Of a stretch of 36,407 nucleotides of DNA, positions 7,878 through 15,619 are shown piece by piece. Source of the stretch: Acidobacteriota bacterium. GTDB lineage: Bacteria; Acidobacteriota; Thermoanaerobaculia; Multivoradales; Multivoraceae. The stretch covers positions 1 to 36,407 of the forward strand of contig JAPOVF010000334.1 in assembly GCA_026708285.1 (NCBI GenBank). Direction: 5' to 3'. Made by a program: the position numbers and the translations under genes. The notes beneath the pieces are model-generated. The model ran no database searches, was not told where the DNA came from, and was given only the letters and a program-made list of their open reading frames with translations. The number at the start of each line of letters is the position of its first letter. The stretch's first letter is position 1.

Positions 7878-9317
7878 CTACGAACCCAGGCGCTCGACCT
7901 CGTAGACCACCCGGCCGGACACGTCGCGGTGCCGGAGGACGATCCGGGGCCGCTCGACGACCCAGTCGACGTCGACGCTGAGGAACCCGCCGCCGACCCG
8001 GTGGAAGCGGTGGTACTCGGGGTCTTCGCCCGGCGTGCCGCCGGCGTGGGCATCGCTGGCCGGGCCGACCGAGAACTCGTGCAGGCCCGTCTCCGGGTGG
8101 ACCGAGTGGTACTGCCAGTGGCGGTCGCCGACGATGACTAGGAAACTGTCGTCCAGGTTCCCGCGGAACCACTCGCGGACCGCGTCACCTTCGTGGCTGA
8201 AGGCCGCGTTGGCATGGTTGTCGGCCTTGTTGCTGCGGTCCGGTCCGACGATCGGCGTGGGCGAGACGAGGATCTTCCAGTCCGCGTCACTCGCGAGCAG
8301 CGAGTCCCGCAGCCAGCGCCACTGCTCGGCGCCCCAGATCGTCTTGCCGGGGCCGTCCGGCATGTCGTTGGGCGACCGGAAGTCGCGACCCTCGACCAGC
8401 CAGAGCTGCAGGCCCTTGCCCCAGCGGACGGTGCGGTACGGCAGTTCCGGTGCCGGCGTCTGTTCGACGAACACGGCCAGTCCCTCTTCGAAGGTCAGCG
8501 GCGCGGAGATGCCGGGTTGGATCTCCGGCCAGGAGTCGTTCAGGAGCAGGTCGTGGTCGTCCTTGAGCCAGTAACCGGGCACCGAGCGCAGGAAGGACGC
8601 GATCGCCGGCAGGGTGAACATCCGCTGCCAGTGATAGCGCGCCAGCTCGACCGAGGTCGCCCGAGGTGATTCGTTGTCGTAGTAGACGTTGTCGCCGATC
8701 GACAGGTAGAAGTCCGGCCGGCCGGCGGCCATCGACGGATAGATCTGGAAGCCGTCGGGCCGGTCACGCCGCCCGTAGTACTGGCAGGTCATCGCAGTGA
8801 AGCGAATCGGGCGCCGCTGGTCAGGTGTCGGCGCGGTTCGGAAGCTCGCAGTTTCGATGGCGCTCGTTGCCCCGTCAACGGCCGAGCGCGCTTCGACAGT
8901 GACCAGGTAGACGGTATCGGGCCTCAGCTCGTCGAAGACCACCTGGCGAGTGAAGTCTCGGTCGGAATCGGTCGGCAACCAGCCGGAGACTCGCACCGGA
9001 TGCCCGTCGCCGTTGTCGCCAGCCGGCTCGCCCTCACGTAGGGTGACCCGGACCTCCCCGTCCGCACCAGGAACGGCGCCCTCGAGCGACGAGACGTTCA
9101 CTCCAGCCGCAAGGGTGACCACCGGACGACCTGAAACTTCCCGCCCGGCTCGCCGCTGCGGTTCGGCCGTCGTCCGTGTCCAGACAACCGCCGAAGTCGC
9201 GCTCACTTCCCCGACCCGGGCGCCGCTGGCGAGAAACACGCCACCCGGATCGTCGCCAGCCGTCTGCCCGGCCACCGCACCGGCGGCGAGCAGTAGCGCC
9301 GCAGGGAAGGAGATCAA
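7878..9317 (-). CDS. PhoD-like metallophosphatase, exported
   Basis: A 479-residue secreted alkaline phosphatase D-type enzyme that would cleave phosphomonoesters or diesters in the periplasm. An N-terminal hydrophobic signal (ISFPAALLLAAGAVAGQ) is followed by the PhoD Fn3-like N-domain (GVFLASGARVGEVSATSAVVWTRT; VVFDELRPDTVYLVTV) and the metallophosphatase core: FTAMTCQYYG, YLSIGDNVYYDN, WLKDDHDLLLND, and the C-terminal VIVGDRHWQYHSVHP. DDHD replaces the common DDHE. No ATG is available; the best start is TTG 9317, whose last two bases form the TGA stop of the upstream SDR gene (overlap TTGA), implying translational coupling. The twin-arginine motif usual in PhoD is not evident, so export is probably by Sec. 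Confidence 0.85.
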   Translation of the reverse strand: MISFPAALLLAAGAVAGQTAGDDPGGVFLASGARVGEVSATSAVVWTRTTAEPQRRAGREVSGRPVVTLAAGVNVSSLEGAVPGADGEVRVTLREGEPAGDNGDGHPVRVSGWLPTDSDRDFTRQVVFDELRPDTVYLVTVEARSAVDGATSAIETASFRTAPTPDQRRPIRFTAMTCQYYGRRDRPDGFQIYPSMAAGRPDFYLSIGDNVYYDNESPRATSVELARYHWQRMFTLPAIASFLRSVPGYWLKDDHDLLLNDSWPEIQPGISAPLTFEEGLAVFVEQTPAPELPYRTVRWGKGLQLWLVEGRDFRSPNDMPDGPGKTIWGAEQWRWLRDSLLASDADWKILVSPTPIVGPDRSNKADNHANAAFSHEGDAVREWFRGNLDDSFLVIVGDRHWQYHSVHPETGLHEFSVGPASDAHAGGTPGEDPEYHRFHRVGGGFLSVDVDWVVERPRIVLRHRDVSGRVVYEVERLGS

Positions 9318-10081
9318 CCGCAGCCGACTACTCCGCCGTCGACGGTGAAGCTCTGGCCCGTGGTCCACGAGCCGGCACGTGAGGCGAGGTAGACCGCGAT
9401 GCCCGCACAGTCGACCGGCTCGCCGAGGCGCCGCAGCGGGGTTCTCGCGGCGACGGCCTGCTCCCGTTCCGGGTCCGCCCACAGGGCGCGGGCGAAGTCC
9501 GTCTTGACCAGGCCGGGGCAGATGCTGTTCACGCGGATGTTGTCGGGACCGAACTCCGCCGCCAGGTTCCGCGCGAGCTGCATGTCCGCGGCCTTGGAGA
9601 TCGCGTAGGCGCCGAGCACCGCGTTGCCACGGAAGCCGCCGACGGAGGACACGATGACGATCGACCCGTCCCTTCGCTCCTGCATCTCGGGAATCACCAT
9701 CTGGCACAGCCAGTGGACGCTACGGATGTTGACCTCCATCACCTTGTCGAAGGCCGAGTCAGGAATGCCCAGGCTCGATCCGTAGTACGGATTCACCGCA
9801 GCGTTGACGACCAGATTGTCGATCTTCCCCCAGCGCTCCCGGGTCGCCCCGACCAGCCGTTCCAACTGGTCCTTGTGACCGACGTGGCACGGATGCGCCA
9901 TCGCCTCGCCGCCGCTCTCGTTGATTGCCGCCGCGACCGCCTCGCAGGCGTCCGCCTTGCGGCTCGAGATGACGACCTTCGACCCGAAGGCCGCGAGCGC
10001 TTCGGCGATCGCCTTGCCGATTCCCTTGGTCGAGCCGGTGACTACGCTCACCTTGCCGGTGAGGTCGAAGAGATCCTTCAT
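9314..10081 (-). CDS. Short-chain dehydrogenase/reductase (SDR)
   Basis: A 255-residue classical SDR that interconverts alcohols and ketones with NAD(P)H. It shows TGSTKGIG (15-22), the NAA motif (93-95), Asn118, the catalytic Ser in IVSSVGG (145-146), Tyr159 and Lys163 in YAISK, and the PG motif in NSICPGLVKTDF. SSRK after the second strand suggests NADP preference. The overall sequence resembles DHRS4/peroxisomal-type reductases, but the substrate cannot be read. ATG 10081 is preceded by AAGGAG at a good distance; the frame is open upstream to 10279 without family similarity. The upstream TGTTACCCT element gives it a leader of about 30 bases. It is the first gene of a two-gene operon with the PhoD-like phosphatase. 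Confidence 0.92.
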   Translation of the reverse strand: MKDLFDLTGKVSVVTGSTKGIGKAIAEALAAFGSKVVISSRKADACEAVAAAINESGGEAMAHPCHVGHKDQLERLVGATRERWGKIDNLVVNAAVNPYYGSSLGIPDSAFDKVMEVNIRSVHWLCQMVIPEMQERRDGSIVIVSSVGGFRGNAVLGAYAISKAADMQLARNLAAEFGPDNIRVNSICPGLVKTDFARALWADPEREQAVAARTPLRRLGEPVDCAGIAVYLASRAGSWTTGQSFTVDGGVVGCG

Positions 10082-10119
10082 CGTGCGCTTCTCCTTGCCT
10101 AGCAGGTGTAAGGCGGCAG

Positions 10120-10141
10120 AGGGTAACACCGCTGCTACAGT
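10120..10141. promoter_or_regulatory. Back-to-back divergent -10 elements, SDR and aminotransferase
   Basis: On the minus strand, TGTTACCCT (10128 to 10120) faces the SDR gene. On the plus strand, TGCTACAGT (10133-10141) faces the aminotransferase. The two TG-N-TAnnnT elements are separated by four bases, leaving ten bases between the hexamers. The plus-strand hexamer ends ten bases before ATG 10152, predicting a leader of only a few bases; the minus-strand transcript has a leader of about 30 bases with a ribosome binding site. Confidence 0.5.
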
Positions 10142-10151
10142 GCGCGCCGCA

Positions 10152-11327
10152 ATGAGCGAACAAGGAACAGCGTCGGAAACGGCCACCGAGCAGATCCCGA
10201 TGCGGGTCGGCATGACCGCGCCCGAAGCCTTCCCGGCGGCCGAGATGGCCGAGGCGGCCGGCCGCGCCATCCTCGACATCGGGAAGGACTTCGCCTTCTA
10301 CCCCGGCGACCTGGGTCATCCCGGTCTGCGCGAGGTGCTGGCCCGGCGCGAAGCGGACCGCGAAGGCATGGACTTCGATCCCGACGAGATCGCGCTGACC
10401 AACGGTTCCATGCAGGCGGTGACGCTGGTTGGCAGGGTGCTGATGGAAGAGCCGGGCGACGTCGTGATCACGGAGGAGACGACCTACTCGGGCACCCTCG
10501 GCGCCTACCGCGGGCTCGGCTACCGGCTGGTCGGCGTGCCGGGCGACGAACAGGGAATGGACATCGCTGCCCTGCGCGGGACGCTCAGGAGCCTTGCGGC
10601 GGGCGGTCATAAGCCGCGCTTCATCTACACGCTGCCGACCTACCACAACCCGACCGGTGCCGTGATGCCTCGCGAGCGGCGTCTCGAGATGATCGAGGCC
10701 GCGCGCGAGTTCGACATCCTCCTGGTCGAGGACAACTGCTACGCCGACGTCCACTACGAGGACGCGCCGCGACCGCCGCAAAGCCTCTACACGCTGGCAA
10801 ACGGCGACGGCGTCGTCTACATCGGCTCGCTGTCCAAGATCCTCGGCGCGGGGGTCCGGATCGGCTACCTCGTCGCCAGGCAGCCGCTCCAGCAGCGCTT
10901 CCTCGACCAACGCTTCGACGCCGGACAGAGCACCCTGTCGTCCAGCATCGTGGCGGAACTGCTGCGGGGCCGTCTACCCGCCCAGATCGAGCGCAACAAC
11001 GCCGCCCTGCTACCGAAGCGTGACGCCTTGCTGGCCGCGCTCGCCGAGCAACTCGGCGGCATCTGCACCTGGCGCAAGCCCGCCGGCGCCATGTTCCTCT
11101 GGGTCGGCCTGCCCGAAGAAGTGGACCGCGAAGCGCTGTTCGCGCTGAGCGAGCAGCGCGGCCTTGAGTACGGCTACGGCGCCGCCTACCACGCCCGCGG
11201 CGACGACGTCCCGTTCCTGCGCCTGGCGTACGCCTGTCCTTCGATCGCCAGGATCCAGGAAGGAATCGACCTGCTGGCCGAGTGCCTGCGGGAACTCGTG
11301 CCGGAGCGTTTTCCTCAGTCCACGTAG
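10152..11327 (+). CDS. PLP-dependent aminotransferase, class I/II fold
   Basis: A 391-residue fold-type I aminotransferase related to 2-aminoadipate/MocR-type aminotransferases, without the GntR DNA-binding domain. The PLP-binding Lys229 sits in IGSLSKILGAGVRIGY, with NGSMQAV (84-90) for phosphate contact, TYHNPTG (163-169), Asp194 in VEDNCYADVHYE and Tyr197. The carboxylate-binding Arg is in PFLRLAYACP near the C-terminus. The amino acid substrate is unknown. The ATG at 10152 has no Shine-Dalgarno sequence and follows an extended -10 by ten bases. It is divergent from the SDR gene and overlaps the sulfatase-like gene tail to tail by 13 bases. Confidence 0.92.
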   Translation: MSEQGTASETATEQIPMRVGMTAPEAFPAAEMAEAAGRAILDIGKDFAFYPGDLGHPGLREVLARREADREGMDFDPDEIALTNGSMQAVTLVGRVLMEEPGDVVITEETTYSGTLGAYRGLGYRLVGVPGDEQGMDIAALRGTLRSLAAGGHKPRFIYTLPTYHNPTGAVMPRERRLEMIEAAREFDILLVEDNCYADVHYEDAPRPPQSLYTLANGDGVVYIGSLSKILGAGVRIGYLVARQPLQQRFLDQRFDAGQSTLSSSIVAELLRGRLPAQIERNNAALLPKRDALLAALAEQLGGICTWRKPAGAMFLWVGLPEEVDREALFALSEQRGLEYGYGAAYHARGDDVPFLRLAYACPSIARIQEGIDLLAECLRELVPERFPQST

Positions 11328-12670
11328 CCCAGCGCCCTCAGCCGCCGGCGCACGTCCTCGTCGATCTGATCGTCCTCGATCTCTTCGGCGGATGTGATTT
11401 CGCCGGCGAGATTCCGTTCGGCCAGCAGGCCGAGCATCCGCTCCACGACGTCCGGCCGGTGGGCTGCCAGGTCCTCCAGCTCGCCCGGATCCACTTCCAG
11501 GTCGAAGAGCATCGGCTCCGCTCCCTGGGACGGTGACTGCGGCAGCACGAGCTTGTAGCGGCCGCGGATCACGGAGGCGGCGCGGTGGCCGTCGACATCG
11601 AGGTGAGTGTAGACATCTGGCGGATCGTCGCCGCGGCGGCGGGGCGCAAGCAGGTCGCGTCCGTCAGTGGGCGGCGCCTCGATGCCGAGGTAGCCGAGCA
11701 GCGTCGGCAACACGTCGACGTGCTGAGCCGGCGCCTCGACGCGCCGCGGCGACACACCGGGGAGGCTCATGACGAGGGGTATCCGCAGCACTTCCTCGTA
11801 GAGCGAGAGCCCGTGCTCCCAGCGGCCGTGCTCCTGGAACTCCTCACCGTGGTCCGAGACGTAGACCACGGCAGTCTCCTCGGCCAGGCCGCGCGCCTCC
11901 AGGTCGTCGAGCAAGTCGCCGAAGACGCGGTCGTTCTGGGCCACCTCGGCGTCGTACAGCCGCGACATCGCCTCGGCTGTACCGGCATCCGGCTCGACCT
12001 CGCCGCGGTTCAGCCGGAGCAGATAGCGCACGGTCCGGTAGTGCGCAGGAGCGCCGCCGGCCTCGAACATCTCCTCGAACTCGGGCGCGGGATCGTAGGG
12101 CCCGTGGGGGTCGATCGCGTGCAGGAAGAGGAAGAAGGGCTGTTCGCTCCCTTCGCGCTCATCCAGCCACAGGCGAACACGGTCCAGCATCGTCTCGTCC
12201 CGGTCGCGGTCCTCGCTGCGGAAGCGGGCGAACCCCTGAGCGAAGCCGAACGCGCGGCTAACGTTCGGATTGCGGACCAGGCCCATCCCCTCGTAGCCGT
12301 TGGCGGTCAGGATCTCGGCCAGGGTTGTCGCGTCCTCGGGCAGCACGGAACGGCGGCCGACGGTGCGATGCGCCGGCGGCAGCAGACCGGTGAACAGGGA
12401 GGCCACGGCCGGCCGAGTCCACGAGGACTGGGCGTAGGCGTTCTCGAACAGGACCGCGCCCGCGGCGAAGGCGTCCAGTCGAGGCGATGTCGGCTTCTCG
12501 TAGCCATAGACGCCGAGCCGGTCGGCGCGGACGGTATCCACGACATAGAGAACGATGTTCGGCCGCCGCGCCTCGGACGTCCGGTCCGGCAGCCCGCCGC
12601 CGCAAGCGGCCAGAACGGCCGCCAACGCCGCTCCACACAGGAGGCGGAACATGGAACGAGCGTCGCTCAC
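11315..12670 (-). CDS. Sulfatase-like lipoprotein with Thr at the nucleophile position
   Basis: A 451-residue member of the alkaline phosphatase/sulfatase superfamily. The N-terminus MFRLLCGAALAAVLAACGGG is a lipoprotein signal with Cys23 as the lipidation site, so the enzyme is membrane anchored and periplasmic. Metal ligands are visible in NIVLYVVDTVRADRLG (Asp45) and VVYVSDHGEEF (Asp273, His274), and DPHGPY lies at 187-192. Where formylglycine sulfatases have C/S-x-P-x-R, this protein has SSWTRPAVASLFTG, with Thr85 at the nucleophile position. That suggests a phospho- or phosphoglycerol-type transferase/hydrolase rather than a sulfatase. The C-terminal RRRLRALGYVD is common in this subgroup. 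The start is GTG 12670, 11 bases after a TGCTACGGT element; ATG 12652 (MFRLL) is the alternative. Confidence 0.85.
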   Translation of the reverse strand: MSDARSMFRLLCGAALAAVLAACGGGLPDRTSEARRPNIVLYVVDTVRADRLGVYGYEKPTSPRLDAFAAGAVLFENAYAQSSWTRPAVASLFTGLLPPAHRTVGRRSVLPEDATTLAEILTANGYEGMGLVRNPNVSRAFGFAQGFARFRSEDRDRDETMLDRVRLWLDEREGSEQPFFLFLHAIDPHGPYDPAPEFEEMFEAGGAPAHYRTVRYLLRLNRGEVEPDAGTAEAMSRLYDAEVAQNDRVFGDLLDDLEARGLAEETAVVYVSDHGEEFQEHGRWEHGLSLYEEVLRIPLVMSLPGVSPRRVEAPAQHVDVLPTLLGYLGIEAPPTDGRDLLAPRRRGDDPPDVYTHLDVDGHRAASVIRGRYKLVLPQSPSQGAEPMLFDLEVDPGELEDLAAHRPDVVERMLGLLAERNLAGEITSAEEIEDDQIDEDVRRRLRALGYVD

Positions 12671-12681
12671 GAGGCAACCGA

Positions 12682-12704
12682 ACCGTAGCAAGTCCTGCTA
12701 CCCT
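12682..12704. promoter_or_regulatory. Back-to-back divergent -10 elements, sulfatase-like and DUF1499 genes
   Basis: Minus-strand TGCTACGGT (12690 to 12682) and plus-strand TGCTACCCT (12696-12704) form an imperfect inverted repeat (7 of 9 positions) with a five-base gap. The plus hexamer ends nine bases before ATG 12714; the minus hexamer ends 11 bases before GTG 12670. Neither start codon has a Shine-Dalgarno sequence, so both transcripts should be leaderless or nearly so. Confidence 0.55.
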
Positions 12705-12713
12705 CCGCCCCCC

Positions 12714-13448
12714 ATGAACTCAATCACGGCGCTCGCTTCCCCCCTCGTGGCCGGCCTCGCGCTGGTGACCGGCCTCGTCGGCGTACTCGGTGCCCGCATC
12801 GACCTGATCGATCCCCTTGCGGGCTTCCTCCTGTTCGCCTTCCTGATGCCCCTCGGCGCCGCGCTCGCCCTGATCCTCGGCCTGATCGGCGCACTACGGA
12901 CGAGGCCCCGGCAGCGCCGCGGGGGCGCTTCGCAGGCCTGGGGCGGCATCCTCCTCTCGACGGTGATCGTCGGCTGGGTCTTCGTGCTCGGCTACGACAC
13001 GACCCAGGCGCCGCCGATCCACGACATCACGACGAACATCGACGATCCGCCGACCTTCGTTGCGGCCGCCTCCGAGGACAGTCGCGGCGGAGGCTTCGCC
13101 TACCCGAGCGGCGGCGCGCAGGTCCCGGATCTCCAGCGGCAGGGCTATCCCGACCTCGGTACGCTGCACCTGGACATCTCACGGCAGGAAGCGCTCTGGC
13201 GCGTCCGGCACACGGCCGAAGACATGGGCTGGGAACTGCTCCGAGGCGACGACGAGAGCGGCGAGGTCGAGTTCGCCGACGCGACCCCGTGGTTCCACTT
13301 CGTCGACTTCGTCTCGGTCCGGGTCCGGGCCGAGGAGGCCGGAGCGGCCGTCGACGTGCGCTCCGTGTCCCAGGTCGGAGGCGGCGACCTGGGCGAGAAC
13401 GCGGACCGCATTCGACGCTTTCTCGACCGGCTCGGCCACGCTCACTGA
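12714..13448 (+). CDS. DUF1499 membrane protein
   Basis: A 244-residue protein with three predicted membrane helices in the N-terminal third (about residues 7-27, 36-60 and 78-94) and a periplasmic or cytoplasmic DUF1499 domain from about residue 98, introduced by the family hallmark PPIHDITTNIDDPPTF. No biochemical function is established for DUF1499. The C-terminal part (GTLHLDISRQEALWRVRHTAEDMGWELL, TPWFHFVDFVSVRVRAEE, RIRRFLDRLG) fits the domain throughout. ATG 12714 follows a -10-like element by nine bases with no ribosome binding site. It is followed by the FadB-like gene after 80 bases, with an inverted repeat starting in its stop codon. Confidence 0.88.
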   Translation: MNSITALASPLVAGLALVTGLVGVLGARIDLIDPLAGFLLFAFLMPLGAALALILGLIGALRTRPRQRRGGASQAWGGILLSTVIVGWVFVLGYDTTQAPPIHDITTNIDDPPTFVAAASEDSRGGGFAYPSGGAQVPDLQRQGYPDLGTLHLDISRQEALWRVRHTAEDMGWELLRGDDESGEVEFADATPWFHFVDFVSVRVRAEEAGAAVDVRSVSQVGGGDLGENADRIRRFLDRLGHAH

Positions 13449-13466
13449 GCGGCTACGATACCGCTC
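13447..13466 (+). promoter_or_regulatory. Inverted repeat around a -10 upstream of the FadB-like gene
   Basis: GAGCGG (13447-13452), eight bases, then CCGCTC (13461-13466). The eight-base centre contains TACGAT (13454-13459), a plausible -10 hexamer giving a leader of about 60 bases to ATG 13529. It could be a repressor operator covering the -10 or a hairpin marking the end of the DUF1499 transcript, whose stop codon it overlaps. Confidence 0.4.
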
Positions 13467-13528
13467 CCTTCCGCGCAACGATCCAACGTCAACACACCGG
13501 CGCGCCCGCGCCAGGAGAGAACATAGGC

Positions 13529-15619
13529 ATGACCCCACTCACCGACATGGTCGACTACGAAGTCCGCGGCGAGGTCGCCCTGATCGTGATCGACAACCCG
13601 CCCGTCAACGCGCTCAGCCACGGCGTGCGCGCCGGCATGGTCGAGGGACTGGCGAAGGCCGCGGCCGCCGACGAGGTGACCGCGGTGCTCCTGGTCTGCA
13701 GGGGCCGCACGTTCATCGCCGGCGCCGACATCACCGAGTTCGGCAAACCGATGAAGGAGCCAGGACTCAACGAGGCGATCGAGGCGATGGAGCACGCGAC
13801 AAAGCCCGTCGTGGCGGCGATCCACGGCACGGCTTTGGGCGGCGGTCTGGAGACGGCGATGGCCTGCCACTACCGCGTGGGCACAGCTACGGCCCGCTTC
13901 GGTCAGCCCGAGGTCAAGCTGGGGATTCTGCCGGGCGCGGGCGGCACGCAGCGGCTGCCCAGACTCGTCGGCTACCCGAAGGCGCTCGAAATGTGCGTGA
14001 TCGGCAACCCGATCGGCGCCAAGGAGGCCCTGGAAGGCGGTCTGATCGACGAGATCGTCGACGACGTGTTCGAGGGCGGCGTCGCCTTCGCCGAGAAGGT
14101 GATCGCCGAGGACCGGCCGCTCAAGAAGATCCGCGACCTGGACGCGAAGGTCAACGAGGCGCGGGCCAACCGCAAGGAGATCTTCGACGGCTTCCGGCGC
14201 AAGATCGCCCGCCGCACCCGCGGCTTCGAGGCGCCGGAAGCGAACGTGCGGGCGATCGAGGCCGGTCTCGACATGTCCTTCGACGACGCCCTGGACTACG
14301 AGCGGAAGCTGTTCGCCGAGCTCATGTCGGGCAAGCAGTCGATCGCCCAGCGCTACTACTTCTTCGCCGAGCGCCAGGCGGCCAAGGTGCCCGACGTGCC
14401 CCGAGACACCCCGATGCGGAAGATCGAGAAGGTCGGCGTGCTCGGCTGCGGCACGATGGGCGGCGGCATCTCGATGAACTTCGCCAACCGCGGCATCGGC
14501 GTGACGATCGTCGAGGCCGAGCAGAGCCGGCTCGACCACGGTTTCGGCGTCATCCGCAAGAACTACGAGCGGACTGCAAGCCGGGGCCGGATGACGATGG
14601 AACAGGTCGACCAGTGCATGGGCCTGCTCGACGGCGTGACCGACCGCGAGGCGCTCGCCGACTGCGACCTGGTGATCGAGGCCGTGTTCGAGAACATGGA
14701 CCTGAAGAAGGAGATCTTCGCCAGCCTCGACCGGATCGTGAAGCCGGGCGCCGTGCTGGCCACGAACACCTCTGCGCTCGACGTGAACGAGATCGCCGCC
14801 GCCACCAGCCGGCCCGAGGACGTGATCGGCATGCACTTCTTCTCGCCCGCCAACATCATGCGCCTGCTCGAGGTGGTACGCGGCGAGAAGACGGCGAAGG
14901 ACGTGATTCACACCGCGATGACGATTTCCAAGCAGATCGGCAAGGTTCCGGTGCTGGTCGGGGTCTGCCGCGGCTTCGTCGGCAACCGGATCCTGTTCCA
15001 GCGCCAGCAGCAGGCGCAGGCGATCATCCTCCAGGGCGCGAAGTACTACGACGTCGACCGCGTCCTCTACGACTTCGGCTTCCCGATGGGACCGTTCGCG
15101 ATGAGCGATCTCGCCGGTCTCGACATCGGCTGGAACGAGAAGGAGTCGGCGTCCCGGGACATCCGCGAGATCCTCTGCGAATCCGGGCGGCGCGGCCAGA
15201 AGAACGGCCGCGGTTACTACGTCTACGACCCGGAGACGCGCGCCTCCGCGCCCGACGCCGAGGTGGAGCAGATCATCAGCGACTTCGGTTCCGCCCAGGG
15301 CATCGAACAGCGCGAGGTCGGCGAGGAGGAGATCCTCGAACGCTGCCTCTACCCGATGGTCAATGAGGGCGCCAGGATCCTCGAGGAGGGGATCGCGATC
15401 CGACCCTCCGACATCGACGTGATCTGGGTCAACGGCTATGGCTGGCCGGTGTATCGCGGCGGCCCGATGCATTGGGGCGACAGTGTCGGTCTTTCGAAGA
15501 TCGTGGCTCGGATGCGCGAGTTCGCGGACGAGAGCGGTGACGGGTTCTGGCGGCCGACGGCGCTGCTCGCTGAGCTGGCCGACGCAGGCAAGAGCTTCAG
15601 CGACTGGAGAGCCGGCTGA
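13529..15619 (+). CDS. Bifunctional enoyl-CoA hydratase/3-hydroxyacyl-CoA dehydrogenase
   Basis: A 696-residue multifunctional beta-oxidation protein (FadB/FadJ/peroxisomal MFE-1 layout) carrying hydration of 2-enoyl-CoA and NAD-dependent oxidation of the 3-hydroxyacyl-CoA. The crotonase domain (about 10-190) has FIAGADITEF, GGGLETAMACHYRVG with Glu108, and GQPEVKLGILPGAGGTQRLPR with Glu128, the two catalytic glutamates. The NAD domain (about 300-475) starts KVGVLGCGTMGGG, with His436 in GMHFFSPANIMRLLEVV and Glu448 as the catalytic pair. Two C-terminal helical 3HCDH domains follow (about 480-570, FVGNRILF; about 600-690, YPMVNEGARILEEGIAIRPSDID). ATG 13529 follows AGGAGAG. No thiolase gene is in the window, so the complex partner must be elsewhere. 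Confidence 0.95.
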   Translation: MTPLTDMVDYEVRGEVALIVIDNPPVNALSHGVRAGMVEGLAKAAAADEVTAVLLVCRGRTFIAGADITEFGKPMKEPGLNEAIEAMEHATKPVVAAIHGTALGGGLETAMACHYRVGTATARFGQPEVKLGILPGAGGTQRLPRLVGYPKALEMCVIGNPIGAKEALEGGLIDEIVDDVFEGGVAFAEKVIAEDRPLKKIRDLDAKVNEARANRKEIFDGFRRKIARRTRGFEAPEANVRAIEAGLDMSFDDALDYERKLFAELMSGKQSIAQRYYFFAERQAAKVPDVPRDTPMRKIEKVGVLGCGTMGGGISMNFANRGIGVTIVEAEQSRLDHGFGVIRKNYERTASRGRMTMEQVDQCMGLLDGVTDREALADCDLVIEAVFENMDLKKEIFASLDRIVKPGAVLATNTSALDVNEIAAATSRPEDVIGMHFFSPANIMRLLEVVRGEKTAKDVIHTAMTISKQIGKVPVLVGVCRGFVGNRILFQRQQQAQAIILQGAKYYDVDRVLYDFGFPMGPFAMSDLAGLDIGWNEKESASRDIREILCESGRRGQKNGRGYYVYDPETRASAPDAEVEQIISDFGSAQGIEQREVGEEEILERCLYPMVNEGARILEEGIAIRPSDIDVIWVNGYGWPVYRGGPMHWGDSVGLSKIVARMREFADESGDGFWRPTALLAELADAGKSFSDWRAG

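Noticed and set aside
13442-15472. A 676-codon open frame on the minus strand opposite the FadB-like gene.
   Set aside because: Its residues are His/Asp/Val/Leu/Arg-rich and match no fold, and the plus strand encodes a textbook multifunctional beta-oxidation protein; it is a GC-rich antisense artefact.
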